This document shows, piece after piece, positions 17,246 to 30,324 of a stretch of 64,000 nucleotides of DNA. Both the position numbers and the translations under genes were made by a program. Positions within the stretch are counted from its first letter, which is position 1, and the number at the start of each line of letters is the position of its first letter. This DNA is from Opitutaceae bacterium (lineage in GTDB: Bacteria > Verrucomicrobiota > Verrucomicrobiia > Opitutales > Opitutaceae), in assembly GCA_019634615.1 (NCBI GenBank), contig JAHCAZ010000014.1:34110-98109 (forward strand). Reading direction: 5' to 3'. The notes below the pieces were generated by a model that saw nothing but the letters and a program-made list of their open reading frames with translations, was not told the DNA's origin and made no database searches.

Positions 17246-18643
17246 ATGATTTCGCCCAACGACACTCACTCCCCGGTCACCCTCGATCTGGACCTGATCC
17301 GGAAATATTCCGTCGCGGGGCCCCGCTACACCTCGTATCCGCCGGCAACCCAGTTCACCGACCAGCTCCCGGCGCTGCGCCTCGAGGACGCCATCGCCGA
17401 CGACAACCGCCCCGGGGCCGGACCGCTCTCGCTCTACTTCCACCTGCCCTTCTGTGAAACCCGTTGCTGGTTCTGCGGTTGCACGACCGTGATCACCCGC
17501 CGGCGCGCGTCGGCCGGCGAATACCTCGTGGACCTGACCAAGGAGGTTGAGCTCACCGCGGCGCGCATGGACACGAGCCGGCCGGTGTCGCAGGTGCACT
17601 TTGGTGGCGGCACGCCGACGTTCTCGCCGCCGGACGAACTGCGCCGCCTGGGCGCGCTCATCCACAAGCACTTCAAGCTCGCCCCCGATTGCGAGTTCAG
17701 CATCGAGGTCGACCCGCGCCGCCTGACCGAGGACCACGTCAAGGCCCTCAAGGAGATCGGCGGCAACCGCGCCTCGCTGGGTGTCCAGGACACCAACGCG
17801 CAGGTGCAGCTCGCCGTGCACCGCATCCAGCCCCACGACCTCAACATCCAGGTCTTCGGCTGGCTGCGCTCGTACGGGTTCCGCTCGCTCAACGTTGACC
17901 TGATCTTCGGCCTGCCGCTGCAGACGCCCGAGAGCTTCTCGCGCACGATCGACGATGTGCTCGGGCTCAACCCCGATCGCCTGTCCGTCTTCAGCTACGC
18001 CCACGTCCCGTGGATCAAGCCCGCGCAGAAGATCTTCGACGACCGGGCCAACCTGCCCGACGCCGAGACCAAGCTCGCGATGTTCGCCCTCGCCCACCGC
18101 AAGCTCACCGCGGCCGGTTACGTGGACATCGGCCTCGACCACTTCGCCCGGCCCGACGACGAGCTCGCCATCGCCCAGCGCGAGGAGACGCTGCACCGCA
18201 ACTTCCAGGGCTACAGCACGCGCGCCGGCGCCTCGCTGTACGGTTTCGGCATGTCGTCCATCTCGCAGACCGCCGACACGTTCCGCCAGAACATCAAGGA
18301 CCTCGCCGAGTGGCGCGCCGCGCTCGCGAAGGGCGAACTCCCGACCGAGCGCGGCTACCGCCTCACCGAGGAGGACCAGCGTCGCCGCGTGCTCGTCATG
18401 AGCATCATGTGCCATCGGAAGCTCGACTACGCCGCGCTGTCCAAGCAGCTCGGCGTGGACGTGCCAACGACCTACGCAAAGGAGATAGCGTCGTTGTCCG
18501 ACCTCGAGTCCGATGGCCTGCTCAAGCGTTCTTCCGCCGGCGTGCAGGTCACCCCGATCGGCGGCCCGCTCCTGCGTGTGATCGCGATGCGCTTCGACGC
18601 CTACCTTTCCAAGGCGCCGAACCGGCACTCGAAGACGATCTGA
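17246..18643 (+). CDS. hemN: oxygen-independent coproporphyrinogen III dehydrogenase (HemN-type radical SAM)
   Basis: Protein of 465 residues, the length of true HemN. The radical-SAM cluster is C70-x3-C74-x2-C77, followed directly by Gly and C79 (CETRCWFCGC), the arrangement typical of HemN itself. Further HemN features are SVAGPRYTSYPPATQF at the N-terminus, HFGGGTPTF, SIEVDPR, NVDLIFGLP and YGFGMSSIS. It converts coproporphyrinogen III to protoporphyrinogen IX without oxygen. Full HemN landmarks make a HemW or other paralogue less likely. It is divergent from hutH. The frame extends upstream to 17099, but homology starts at the ATG at 17246. Confidence 0.88.
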   Translation: MISPNDTHSPVTLDLDLIRKYSVAGPRYTSYPPATQFTDQLPALRLEDAIADDNRPGAGPLSLYFHLPFCETRCWFCGCTTVITRRRASAGEYLVDLTKEVELTAARMDTSRPVSQVHFGGGTPTFSPPDELRRLGALIHKHFKLAPDCEFSIEVDPRRLTEDHVKALKEIGGNRASLGVQDTNAQVQLAVHRIQPHDLNIQVFGWLRSYGFRSLNVDLIFGLPLQTPESFSRTIDDVLGLNPDRLSVFSYAHVPWIKPAQKIFDDRANLPDAETKLAMFALAHRKLTAAGYVDIGLDHFARPDDELAIAQREETLHRNFQGYSTRAGASLYGFGMSSISQTADTFRQNIKDLAEWRAALAKGELPTERGYRLTEEDQRRRVLVMSIMCHRKLDYAALSKQLGVDVPTTYAKEIASLSDLESDGLLKRSSAGVQVTPIGGPLLRVIAMRFDAYLSKAPNRHSKTI

Positions 18644-18717
18644 GGATGGACGGGGGAAACCACTGATGGATTTCGCCCATGGGCGAAATCCATCAGTGGT
18701 TTCTCCCCCGTCCATCC
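18644..18717 (+). terminator. very long perfect hairpin after hemN, probable terminator
   Basis: It begins on the first base after the hemN stop. ggatggacgggggaaacc and the mirrored half meet at the self-complementary centre cccatggg (18676-18683), giving a stem of about 36 base pairs with a single extra base. A T-rich tract (attgttttttc) follows at about 18723-18733. It probably terminates hemN and insulates sufU. The arms contain ccactgatgga, which recalls the inner arm of 13549-13696, so it may be a recent repeat copy. Confidence 0.75.
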
Positions 18718-18780
18718 CGTCCATTGTTTTTTCAAAACCCGGCTTTGCGCCCGGCTGAGTTTCCGCTAGGTTCCCGGGCC

Positions 18781-19233
18781 ATGTCTGATCTCGCCGACCT
18801 TTACCAGCAGGTCATCCTCGACCACAACCGCCGCCCGCGGAATCGCGGCAAGCTGCCGACCGCCAATCGCGTGGCCCACGGCGACAATCCCACCTGCGGC
18901 GACCAGTGCAGCGTCTACCTCCGCCTCGACGGCGATCGCATCGGGGAGATCACCTTCGACGGCTCCGGCTGCGCCATCTCGCAGGCCAGCGCCTCGCTCA
19001 TGACGACGCAACTCAAGGGCAAGTCCGCCGCCGAGGCCGAGAAGCTTTACCAGCAATTCCACGAGATCGTCACCACCGGCAACGCCCCGGAGGAGATCAG
19101 CGACATCGGCGCCTTCGCCGGCGTCCACGCCTTCCCTGCCCGCATCAAGTGCGCTACCCTCGGCTGGCACGCCGCCCTCAACGCGCTGAAGGGCGACCCG
19201 ATCCCGGCGACCACGGAAACGCACAAGGACTGA
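18781..19233 (+). CDS. sufU: SufU/NifU-like iron-sulfur scaffold or sulfur-transfer protein
   Basis: Protein of 150 residues. The three conserved Cys segments of the IscU/SufU fold are present: GDNPTCGDQC, GSGCAISQASASLM and ARIKCATLGWHAAL. SufU-type proteins accept persulfide sulfur from SufS, often through a zinc site, and pass it into Fe-S cluster assembly. The wide gap between the second and third Cys favours SufU over IscU. It is followed two bases later by sufS. No sufB, sufC or sufD is in the window. The start is the ATG at 18781 with a pyrimidine-rich leader and no clear Shine-Dalgarno sequence. Confidence 0.9.
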   Translation: MSDLADLYQQVILDHNRRPRNRGKLPTANRVAHGDNPTCGDQCSVYLRLDGDRIGEITFDGSGCAISQASASLMTTQLKGKSAAEAEKLYQQFHEIVTTGNAPEEISDIGAFAGVHAFPARIKCATLGWHAALNALKGDPIPATTETHKD

Positions 19234-19235
19234 CC

Positions 19236-20474
19236 ATGCCCACCTGGCCCAACGTCCGCGCCGACTTTCCCGTCCTGCACCAGCAGGTGAACGGCAAGCC
19301 CCTCGTCTACCTCGACAACGGTGCCACCTCGCAGAAGCCGCGCCCCGTGATCGACGCGCTCGTACGCTACTACGAGGGCTACAACAGCAACGTCCACCGC
19401 GGGCTCCATGCGCTTTCGATGCGTGCGACCGACGCCTACGAGGGCGCCCGCGCCCGCGTCGCCAAGTTCATCAACGCCGCCGATCCCGCCGAGGTCATCT
19501 TCACGCGTGGCACGACCGAAAGCATCAACATCGTCGCGCGCAGCTGGGGCCACGCCCACCTCAAGCCCGGTGACGTGGTCCTCGCCACGGGCATGGAGCA
19601 CCACTCCAACCTCGTTCCCTGGCAGCAGGCCGCCAAGGCCGCCGGCGCCACGTTCCAGTACGTGCCCGTGCTGGGCTCCGACGCCGAGGGCGGCCTCGAC
19701 CTCGCCGCGCTCGACCGGCTGCTCACGCCGCAGGTCAAGGTCTTCGCCTTCACCCACATCTCCAACACGCTTGGCACGATCAATCCCGCCACCGAGCTGT
19801 GCCGGAAGGCGCGCGCGGTCGGCGCGGTCACCGTGATCGACGCCGCCCAGTCCATCGGCCACGTGCCGCTGGACGTGCGCCAGCTTGACTGCGATTTCCT
19901 CGCCTTCTCCGGCCACAAGATGTGCGGCCCCACCGGCATCGGCGTGCTCTACGGCCGCCGCGCCTTGTTGGACAAGCTCGCGCCCGACGAGACCGGCGGC
20001 GGCATGGTCGTCACGGTCAATTACGAAGGCGCCACCTGGAAGCCCGCCCCCGAGCGCTTCGAGGCCGGCACGCCCAACGTCGCCGATGCCATCGCGCTCG
20101 GCGCCGCCTGCGACTATCTCGACGCCCTCGGCCGCGATAAGATCGCCGCCCACGACGCCCAACTCGCCCGGTACGCAATGAAGCACCTTTCGGACCTCCC
20201 CGGTATCCGCATCATCGGCCCGAAGTCCGGCGCACCGCGCAGCGGCCTCGTGAGCTTCGCCTTCGAGGGCGTGCACGCGCACGACATCGTGACCTTTGCT
20301 GACGAGGACGGCGTCGCGCTCCGCGGCGGCCACCACTGCAACCAGCCCCTGATGCGCCACCTCGGCCTGACCAGCACCACGCGCGCGAGCTTCTACCTCT
20401 ACAACACGGAGCAGGAAATCGACATCCTCGTGGCCAGCCTCCGGCGCATCCTCAAGTTCTTCGGGACGACGTAG
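19236..20474 (+). CDS. sufS: cysteine desulfurase, SufS family
   Basis: Protein of 412 residues, PLP enzyme of the group II desulfurases. It shows YLDNGATSQKP, NSNVHRGLHALS, RGTTESINIVA, TGMEHHSNLVPWQ, the PLP Lys in FSGHKMCGPTGIG, and the active-site Cys in RGGHHCNQPLM. It takes sulfur from L-cysteine as an enzyme persulfide and passes it to SufU. The start codon is separated from the sufU stop by two bases, so the two genes are almost certainly co-transcribed. An AAGGA at a suitable distance may serve as ribosome-binding site. Confidence 0.94.
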   Translation: MPTWPNVRADFPVLHQQVNGKPLVYLDNGATSQKPRPVIDALVRYYEGYNSNVHRGLHALSMRATDAYEGARARVAKFINAADPAEVIFTRGTTESINIVARSWGHAHLKPGDVVLATGMEHHSNLVPWQQAAKAAGATFQYVPVLGSDAEGGLDLAALDRLLTPQVKVFAFTHISNTLGTINPATELCRKARAVGAVTVIDAAQSIGHVPLDVRQLDCDFLAFSGHKMCGPTGIGVLYGRRALLDKLAPDETGGGMVVTVNYEGATWKPAPERFEAGTPNVADAIALGAACDYLDALGRDKIAAHDAQLARYAMKHLSDLPGIRIIGPKSGAPRSGLVSFAFEGVHAHDIVTFADEDGVALRGGHHCNQPLMRHLGLTSTTRASFYLYNTEQEIDILVASLRRILKFFGTT

Positions 20475-20517
20475 CCCCCGGGCCGAGGCGCGGCCGCTGA
20501 CACTCTTTTACCTTCAC

Positions 20518-20542
20518 ATAGGTGCCGAAAACGGGCACCTAT
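20518..20542 (+). promoter_or_regulatory. 9-bp perfect inverted repeat upstream of the pyruvate:ferredoxin oxidoreductase gene
   Basis: ATAGGTGCC (20518-20526) and GGCACCTAT (20534-20542) are separated by GAAAACG. It lies 59 bases before the oxidoreductase start. No T-tract follows, so it is not a typical terminator. It could be an operator or an RNA hairpin in the leader. Confidence 0.4.
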
Positions 20543-20601
20543 TCTGCGCCCCCGCGGAGCCCCCCTCTCCGTCACAGTTCCACACCTGTCGCCCGCTTTC
20601 C

Positions 20602-25329
<4,728 letters not shown>

Positions 25330-25347
25330 ACGTCGCGCTGCCGGATC

Positions 25348-25587
25348 TCACTTCAGCAGGCCAAAGGCCGCCACACTCAGCAGCGCCACGCCGACCAGCG
25401 TGAGCGCCGGGGCGAAGATTTTCCAGAATTGGATCTTCTTCGCCATCTCCCCCTCGGTGATCCGGCCGTCCTTGTGCCGGTCCTCGATCGCGGCGAGCCG
25501 GTACTGCATGTCCCAGTGCAGCCAGATGCTGATCAGGCTGACGACCAGCCCGCACAGACCAATGATTTCCGCCGTATTCAGCGACAT
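25348..25587 (-). CDS. small membrane protein, two predicted helices
   Basis: Protein of 79 residues. The first hydrophobic helix spans about residues 7-24 (EIIGLCGLVVSLISIWL) and the second about 57-78 (FAPALTLVGVALLSVAAFG). Between them is a charged loop with AAIEDRHKDGRITEGEMAKK. Both ends should face the same side. I recognise no family. It lies convergent to the pyruvate:ferredoxin oxidoreductase gene (18 bases between stops) and divergent from the PH-domain pair. Length and amphipathic design support a real gene, but there is no functional clue. Confidence 0.6.
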   Translation of the reverse strand: MSLNTAEIIGLCGLVVSLISIWLHWDMQYRLAAIEDRHKDGRITEGEMAKKIQFWKIFAPALTLVGVALLSVAAFGLLK

Positions 25588-25711
25588 AACCGGATATGGG
25601 AGGGGTACTTAAAATATGCTTAGCGGCCACCCCGTCGGCTTGGCGAGGAAATACCCCAGCCCGCCCGCTCCGGAGTTGTCCCTAGGCCCGATTGTCCTAT
25701 TGCTGTCACCC

Positions 25712-26263
25712 GTGAACCCACCGCCCCCGGCCGCCGCGATCCATGCGATCACCCGCCCGCACCGCGACCTCATGACGTACTACACGCTGGCGTGCCTCGT
25801 CTTTCCGCCGGCTTTTCCGTTCCTGATTTTGCCCGCGTACTTCCGCTATCACACGATGCGGTACCGCTTCACCGACGAGGGCATCTCGATGAGCTGGGGC
25901 ATCCTCTTCCGGCGCGAGACGATCATCAACTACGCGCGCATCCAGGACATCCACCTGCGTTCGAATTTCGTCGAGCGCTGGCTCGGGCTTGCCCGGGTGC
26001 TCGTGCAGACAGCGAGCGGCAACGCCTCGGCCGAGCTGACGCTCGAGGGCCTGAAGGAGTTCGAGGCGGTCCGCGACTATCTCTACGAGCGCATGCGCGG
26101 CGTGAAGGATCCGGTCAAGGCCGTCAGCGCCCCCGCCTCCGCCGGCGAGGGTCACACCGAACTGGCGACCGCCCTGCGCGAGGTGGCCGCGGAGTTGCGC
26201 GCCACCCGGCTCGCCCTTGAGTCGGCCCAGGCCGGCAAGTCCCAGGAGACGAACCATGGCTGA
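25712..26263 (+). CDS. bacterial PH-domain membrane protein (YdbS/DUF304-like)
   Basis: Protein of 183 residues from a GTG start at 25712. A hydrophobic hairpin at about residues 22-45 (LACLVFPPAFPFLILPAYF) precedes a bacterial PH fold. Typical features are RYRFTDEGISMSWGILFRRETIINYARIQDIHL, the part of the domain that resembles the YdbS repeat. The C-terminal third is helical and charged. Such proteins sit in the membrane and are thought to scaffold or sense lipids. The gene ends in an 8-base overlap with the next one, which carries the same type of domain, so the two probably form a complex. The frame is open to 25616. Confidence 0.75.
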   Translation: MNPPPPAAAIHAITRPHRDLMTYYTLACLVFPPAFPFLILPAYFRYHTMRYRFTDEGISMSWGILFRRETIINYARIQDIHLRSNFVERWLGLARVLVQTASGNASAELTLEGLKEFEAVRDYLYERMRGVKDPVKAVSAPASAGEGHTELATALREVAAELRATRLALESAQAGKSQETNHG

Positions 26264-27158
26264 TCGCCTGCGGCAATTCCTTCTGCGCTTCCTGCGCGTT
26301 CCGCCCGAGCCCCAGCCGCCCATCGGGGCACCGGGATCGATCAAGGTCTTCCGCGCCGGCCGCAATTACTTCAAACTCCGCCTCCTGCGCTGGGGCGTAA
26401 CTCAGGTCGGCGCCATCGCCGGCATCATTTTCTCGCTCTATTTCTTCAGCCAGGTCGAGGCCAAGTTCGAGGCCGAGGCCAATGCGGCCCAACCCGCCCC
26501 CACGGCCCCGGCGTCAACCCAGGTCGCCCCCACCGAGCCGGCACCCGAGCGTCCGCTGTCGAAGCGGGCCCGCCGCGACCGCGTGCGCGACGAGCAAACC
26601 CGCAAGTTCATGCGCCAGTGGGGCCCCTGGATCTTTCCCGGCCTGCGTCTGCTTGAGTACGGCGCCATTGCACTCTTCATCCTGCAGATCCCGGTGACGC
26701 TGGCCGCCACCCGGCTCGAGTTCGAGCAGCACTGGTACATCGTGACCGACCGCAGCCTGCGGATCCGCACCGGCATCTTCCAGCTGACGGAGTCGACCAT
26801 GAGCTTCGCCAATCTCCAGCAGGTCGAGGTGAAGCAGGGTCCGCTGCAGCGCCTGCTCGGCCTTGCCGACGTGCGCGTGCAGTCGGCCGGCGGCGGGGGC
26901 GCGCTGGACGAGAAACACCAGCACGATTCGCTGCACACGGGCGTCTTTCACAGCGTCGAGAACGCGACCGAGATCCGCGACCTCATCCTCGAGCGCCTGC
27001 GCCAGTTCCGCCAGGCCGGCCTGGGCGACCCGGACGACCACCAGCACCACGAGGCGCCGCCCGTTGTCGCGGTCTCGCCCGCAGACGCCCTCGCAGCCGC
27101 GCACGAGTTATTGGCCGAAGCCAAAGCCCTTCGCGTCGCGCTTTCGGCCAGATCCTGA
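26256..27158 (+). CDS. bacterial PH-domain membrane protein, partner of the preceding gene
   Basis: Protein of 300 residues. One membrane helix is at about residues 48-66 (QVGAIAGIIFSLYFFSQV), followed by a Pro/Ala linker. A second helix at about 130-150 (LLEYGAIALFILQIPVTLAA) leads directly into the PH fold (WYIVTDRSLRIRTGIFQLTESTMSFANLQQVEVKQGPLQRLLGL). The C-terminus is helical with a His-rich patch (DDHQHHE). The ATG lies inside the 3' end of the preceding gene (26256-26263 overlap), a sign of translational coupling. I infer a two-protein membrane complex of unknown task. Confidence 0.75.
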   Translation: MADRLRQFLLRFLRVPPEPQPPIGAPGSIKVFRAGRNYFKLRLLRWGVTQVGAIAGIIFSLYFFSQVEAKFEAEANAAQPAPTAPASTQVAPTEPAPERPLSKRARRDRVRDEQTRKFMRQWGPWIFPGLRLLEYGAIALFILQIPVTLAATRLEFEQHWYIVTDRSLRIRTGIFQLTESTMSFANLQQVEVKQGPLQRLLGLADVRVQSAGGGGALDEKHQHDSLHTGVFHSVENATEIRDLILERLRQFRQAGLGDPDDHQHHEAPPVVAVSPADALAAAHELLAEAKALRVALSARS

Positions 27159-27180
27159 ACCAACGTGATCCGATCCGGGC

Positions 27181-27236
27181 TCACGCGGAGACGCGTGAGA
27201 ATCATCAGCGTCGATCAGCGCAGATCAGCGTTCCCC
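27181..27236. repeat. short palindrome plus half of a 'gatcagcg' repeat
   Basis: TCACGCG (27181-27187) and CGCGTGA (27192-27198) form a perfect inverted repeat around GAGA. The following atcatcagcgtcgatcagcg stretch looks like a single arm of another intergenic repeat with no partner here. It lies between the convergent PH-domain and aminotransferase genes. Confidence 0.5.
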
Positions 27237-27238
27237 TA

Positions 27239-28393
27239 TCACCCGCGCCGCAGCTTCAGCAAGCGCTCGCCCGCCGCGTGCAGCGTGGCCGGCCGCTTCG
27301 CGAAATTGAGCCGGATGTAGCGGTTCTCGCCGTTGGCAAAGAAACTCGAGCCCGGCACCGGCGCCACGCCGATCTCCTTCGTCATCCAATGCGCGAACTC
27401 CACGTCGCTCGCGTAGCCAAAGGGTGAGATGTCGACCATCACGAAGTAGGCGCCCTCGGGCCGCGAGTATGCCAATCCGGTGCGATCGAGATAGCTGAGC
27501 AGCACGTCGCGCGACTCCGCATACTCGGCGGCGAGGCCCGCGTAGTACTCCGCGGGAAAGTTGAGCGCGGTGACGACGGCATGCTGCAGCGGCGCGGCGG
27601 CGCCGACGGTGAGGAAGTCGTGCACCTTGCGCGCCTGCGCGATGACCTCCGGGGCCGCCTGCACGTAGCCGAGACGCCAGCCGGTGATCGAAAACGTCTT
27701 CGACAGCGACGAGCACATCAGCGTGCGCGACGCCATGCCGGGCAGGGTCGAGAAATACGTGTGCCGGTGCGGGGCGAAGACGATGTGCTCGTAGACCTCG
27801 TCCGTGAGCACCCACGTGTCGAATTCCTTCGCGAGCGCCGCGATCTGGAGCAGCTCCGCACGGGTGAAGACGCGACCGCAGGGGTTGGACGGGTTGCAGA
27901 GGACGAAGGCCTTGAGCCCGCTCGCGAAAGCCGCCCGCAGCTCGGCTGGATCGAAGTGGTAATGCGGCGGATGCAGCGGCACGTGCACGGCCTGCGCACC
28001 CGTGAGGATGGCGTCGGCGTTATAGTTCTCGTAAAAGGGCGAGAACAGGCCGACGCGGTCGCCGGGGTCGCAGACGGTCATCATCGCGACCATCATCGCC
28101 TCGGTGGCGCCGCAGGTGACGACCAGTTCGCGGTCGGCGTCCACGGGCGCACCGGTGCAGCGCCCGATCTTGGCGGCGAGCGCCTGGCGGATCTCCGCCG
28201 AACCCCACGTGACGGCATACTGGTGCCGGTGCTCGTCCATGGCGGCCTTGGCCGCCGCGACGAGGGCCGCGGGCGGGTCCCAGTCGGGAAAGCCCTGCGC
28301 GAGGTTGATCGCGTTGTGCCGCGCGGCGACCCGGGACATCTCGCGGATCAGGGACTCGGTGAAGACCGCCGTGCGGCGGGACGTGCGCGCCAT
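27239..28393 (-). CDS. PLP-dependent class I/II aminotransferase
   Basis: Protein of 384 residues of the aspartate aminotransferase fold. It shows INLAQGFPDWDPP, CGATEAMMVAM, FVLCNPSNPCGRVF, TDEVYEHIVF and the Schiff-base Lys in SSLSKTFSITGWRLGY. This pattern (AQGFPD plus NPSNPCG) is close to the methionine/kynurenine aminotransferase subgroup (YbdL/KAT-like), so a role in the methionine or aromatic amino acid keto-acid exchange is plausible. Exact substrate cannot be read. It follows the LysM lipoprotein gene after only 3 bases, suggesting one transcript. Confidence 0.86.
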   Translation of the reverse strand: MARTSRRTAVFTESLIREMSRVAARHNAINLAQGFPDWDPPAALVAAAKAAMDEHRHQYAVTWGSAEIRQALAAKIGRCTGAPVDADRELVVTCGATEAMMVAMMTVCDPGDRVGLFSPFYENYNADAILTGAQAVHVPLHPPHYHFDPAELRAAFASGLKAFVLCNPSNPCGRVFTRAELLQIAALAKEFDTWVLTDEVYEHIVFAPHRHTYFSTLPGMASRTLMCSSLSKTFSITGWRLGYVQAAPEVIAQARKVHDFLTVGAAAPLQHAVVTALNFPAEYYAGLAAEYAESRDVLLSYLDRTGLAYSRPEGAYFVMVDISPFGYASDVEFAHWMTKEIGVAPVPGSSFFANGENRYIRLNFAKRPATLHAAGERLLKLRRG

Positions 28394-28396
28394 GAC

Positions 28397-29257
28397 TCAG
28401 GGAATCACGAGTTCCATGCCCAGGCGCAGCGAGTTCGCGTCCGGCAGCTGGTTGCGGTTCGCCTCGTAGATATCGCGCCACCGCGAGCGGTTGCCGTAAT
28501 ACTGCTGGGCCAGGCTGAAGAGCGTGTCGCCGCGCGCGACCGTGTGGCGGCGTCCGGCCGGGCTGGCGGGCGCCGGCGGCGGGGTGGCGGGCGAAGCCGA
28601 CACCGACGGCGACTCGACGATCTCGCCGACGGGTGAACGCGACGGGAGCGGGGCCATCGTGATCGGCGAGTCCTCGACCGCGGTCTCCTGCACCATGATC
28701 GGGCCGGGCGAGCCCTGGCCGGCGGCGGAGTCCACCGGCACGATCAGGCGGTTGATCGGAGCGGAACCCCCGCTCCGGGCGACGCTGAGCTCGGCCTTGA
28801 GCTGCTCGATCTCGCGCTGGAGGCGCTCGACCTGGTCGAGCATGTCGAGGCGCTGCGTCTTGCTCTCGAGCGGGTTGCCGGGCAGCGACCGGGCGAACTC
28901 CCGCGTGGCGGCGTCGATCTGCCCGCGCACGAGGTCGGCCTGGCGTGAGTTCGGACGCAGCTCGACGTACTTCCGCAGATGGTAGATCGCCGCGATGTAG
29001 TCCTTCACGTGCTGCAGGTAGAGCAGGCCCGCCTCGAGGTGCGAGTCGGGCGCGCCGTCGCCGCGCGTCTCGATGGCCTTCAGGTAGGCGACGAGCGCCT
29101 CCTGTTTGCGGTCCTGGCGCAGCAGCTGTTGGCCGCGCCGGTAATTCGGGTCATCCGTCTCGGGTCCCAGCATCGCGCCCGGATTGCGCTCGCAGCCGGC
29201 GGCCCAAAGCAATGCGCCCAACAGTAAAAGCGCGGGAACATTCAGGCATTTGCTCAT
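28397..29257 (-). CDS. TPR-like lipoprotein with C-terminal LysM domain
   Basis: Protein of 286 residues. The signal peptide ends in a lipobox (LLWAAGC), so it is lipid-anchored. Helical repeats follow at about residues 35-120 (YRRGQQLLRQDRKQEALVAYL). A coiled-coil stretch at about 135-165 (LDQVERLQREIEQLKAEL) and a Pro/Ser-rich linker come next. The C-terminus is a LysM domain (HTVARGDTLFSLAQQYYGN), which binds peptidoglycan. It should span from membrane to cell wall in the periplasm. The ATG at 29255-29257 is chosen because it begins the signal peptide. Confidence 0.85.
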   Translation of the reverse strand: MSKCLNVPALLLLGALLWAAGCERNPGAMLGPETDDPNYRRGQQLLRQDRKQEALVAYLKAIETRGDGAPDSHLEAGLLYLQHVKDYIAAIYHLRKYVELRPNSRQADLVRGQIDAATREFARSLPGNPLESKTQRLDMLDQVERLQREIEQLKAELSVARSGGSAPINRLIVPVDSAAGQGSPGPIMVQETAVEDSPITMAPLPSRSPVGEIVESPSVSASPATPPPAPASPAGRRHTVARGDTLFSLAQQYYGNRSRWRDIYEANRNQLPDANSLRLGMELVIP

Positions 29258-29331
29258 CTTATCCGGGAATGGGATTGAACGGAGTTGGGTTGGCCGTAAT
29301 TTTCCAGTCTGTCTCCGCGACACAATCCTAA

Positions 29332-30324
29332 ATGGCCCTTCAACCGCAATCCGTCCTCCGCCGCGCCCGCGCCTGCATCCGCATCGAGAGTGACGCCCTG
29401 GCCGCGACCGCGAAGGGACTGGGAGCCGGGTTTGTCGCCACCGCCCGCGCCGTCGAGGCCGTCGCCGCCGCCGGCGGGAAACTGATTTTCAGCGGCGTCG
29501 GCAAATCCGCCCACATCGCGCAGAAGCTGACCGGGACCTTCAACAGCACCGGCGTCTCCTCCTGCTTCCTCGACGCCACGCAGGCGCTCCACGGCGATCT
29601 CGGGCTCTGCGCCGAGGGCGACCTGGCGATCATCCTGAGCAACAGCGGCCAGACCGAGGAGGTGCTCCGCCTCGTGCCCATGCTCAAGCGCTTCGGCGTG
29701 AAACTGGTGGCCCTGACGAGTCATCCCGAGTCCGACCTGGCGCAGAGCGCCGACTACCGGCTCATCTACCGCGTACCGCGCGAGGCGTGCCCGCTCGAGC
29801 TGGCGCCCACCGCCAGCACGACGGCCGCGCTCGCCCTCGGCGACGCCCTCGCGATGGTCCTGCTGGAGGCCCGGGGCCTCACGCGCGACGACTTCGCCCG
29901 CTATCACCCGGCCGGCAACCTCGGCCGCGTCCTGCTGCTGCGCGTGCGCGACATCATGCGCACCGGCGACCGCCTGCCGGTGCTGCCCGATACCGCCTCC
30001 ACCCAGGACGCGATCCTGGCGATGACGAAGGCCAAGAGCGGCAGCATCGCGCTCGTGCACGCGAAGAAGGGCCGGCTCACCGGCATCCTCACCGACGGCG
30101 ACTTCCGCCGGAGCGCGCTCAACGGCGGACCCGATTTTCTGGCCCAGCCCGTGGCCCGGTTCATGACGCGTTCGCCCAAGGTCATCCGCGAGGACGCCCT
30201 GGGCGTCGATGCCCTGCGCCTGTTCGAGGCCCACCGCATCGACGACCTCATCGTGGTCAACGCCGCGGGCCGGCCCGTGGGCCTGATCGACGGCCAGGAC
30301 CTGCCCAAACTCAAGATCGTCTGA
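29332..30324 (+). CDS. kdsD: arabinose-5-phosphate isomerase (KdsD/KpsF)
   Basis: Protein of 330 residues, the usual length. It has an N-terminal SIS domain (residues about 35-170, with FSGVGKSAHIAQKLTGTFNSTG and LSNSGQTEEVL) followed by two CBS domains (MRTGDRLPVLPDTAS and FMTRSPKVIREDALG). It interconverts ribulose-5-phosphate and arabinose-5-phosphate, the first step towards KDO of lipopolysaccharide, which implies an outer membrane. The ATG at 29332 has no Shine-Dalgarno sequence. It overlaps the next gene by one base (TGATG), so the Gfo/Idh gene is probably in the same operon. Confidence 0.92.
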   Translation: MALQPQSVLRRARACIRIESDALAATAKGLGAGFVATARAVEAVAAAGGKLIFSGVGKSAHIAQKLTGTFNSTGVSSCFLDATQALHGDLGLCAEGDLAIILSNSGQTEEVLRLVPMLKRFGVKLVALTSHPESDLAQSADYRLIYRVPREACPLELAPTASTTAALALGDALAMVLLEARGLTRDDFARYHPAGNLGRVLLLRVRDIMRTGDRLPVLPDTASTQDAILAMTKAKSGSIALVHAKKGRLTGILTDGDFRRSALNGGPDFLAQPVARFMTRSPKVIREDALGVDALRLFEAHRIDDLIVVNAAGRPVGLIDGQDLPKLKIV

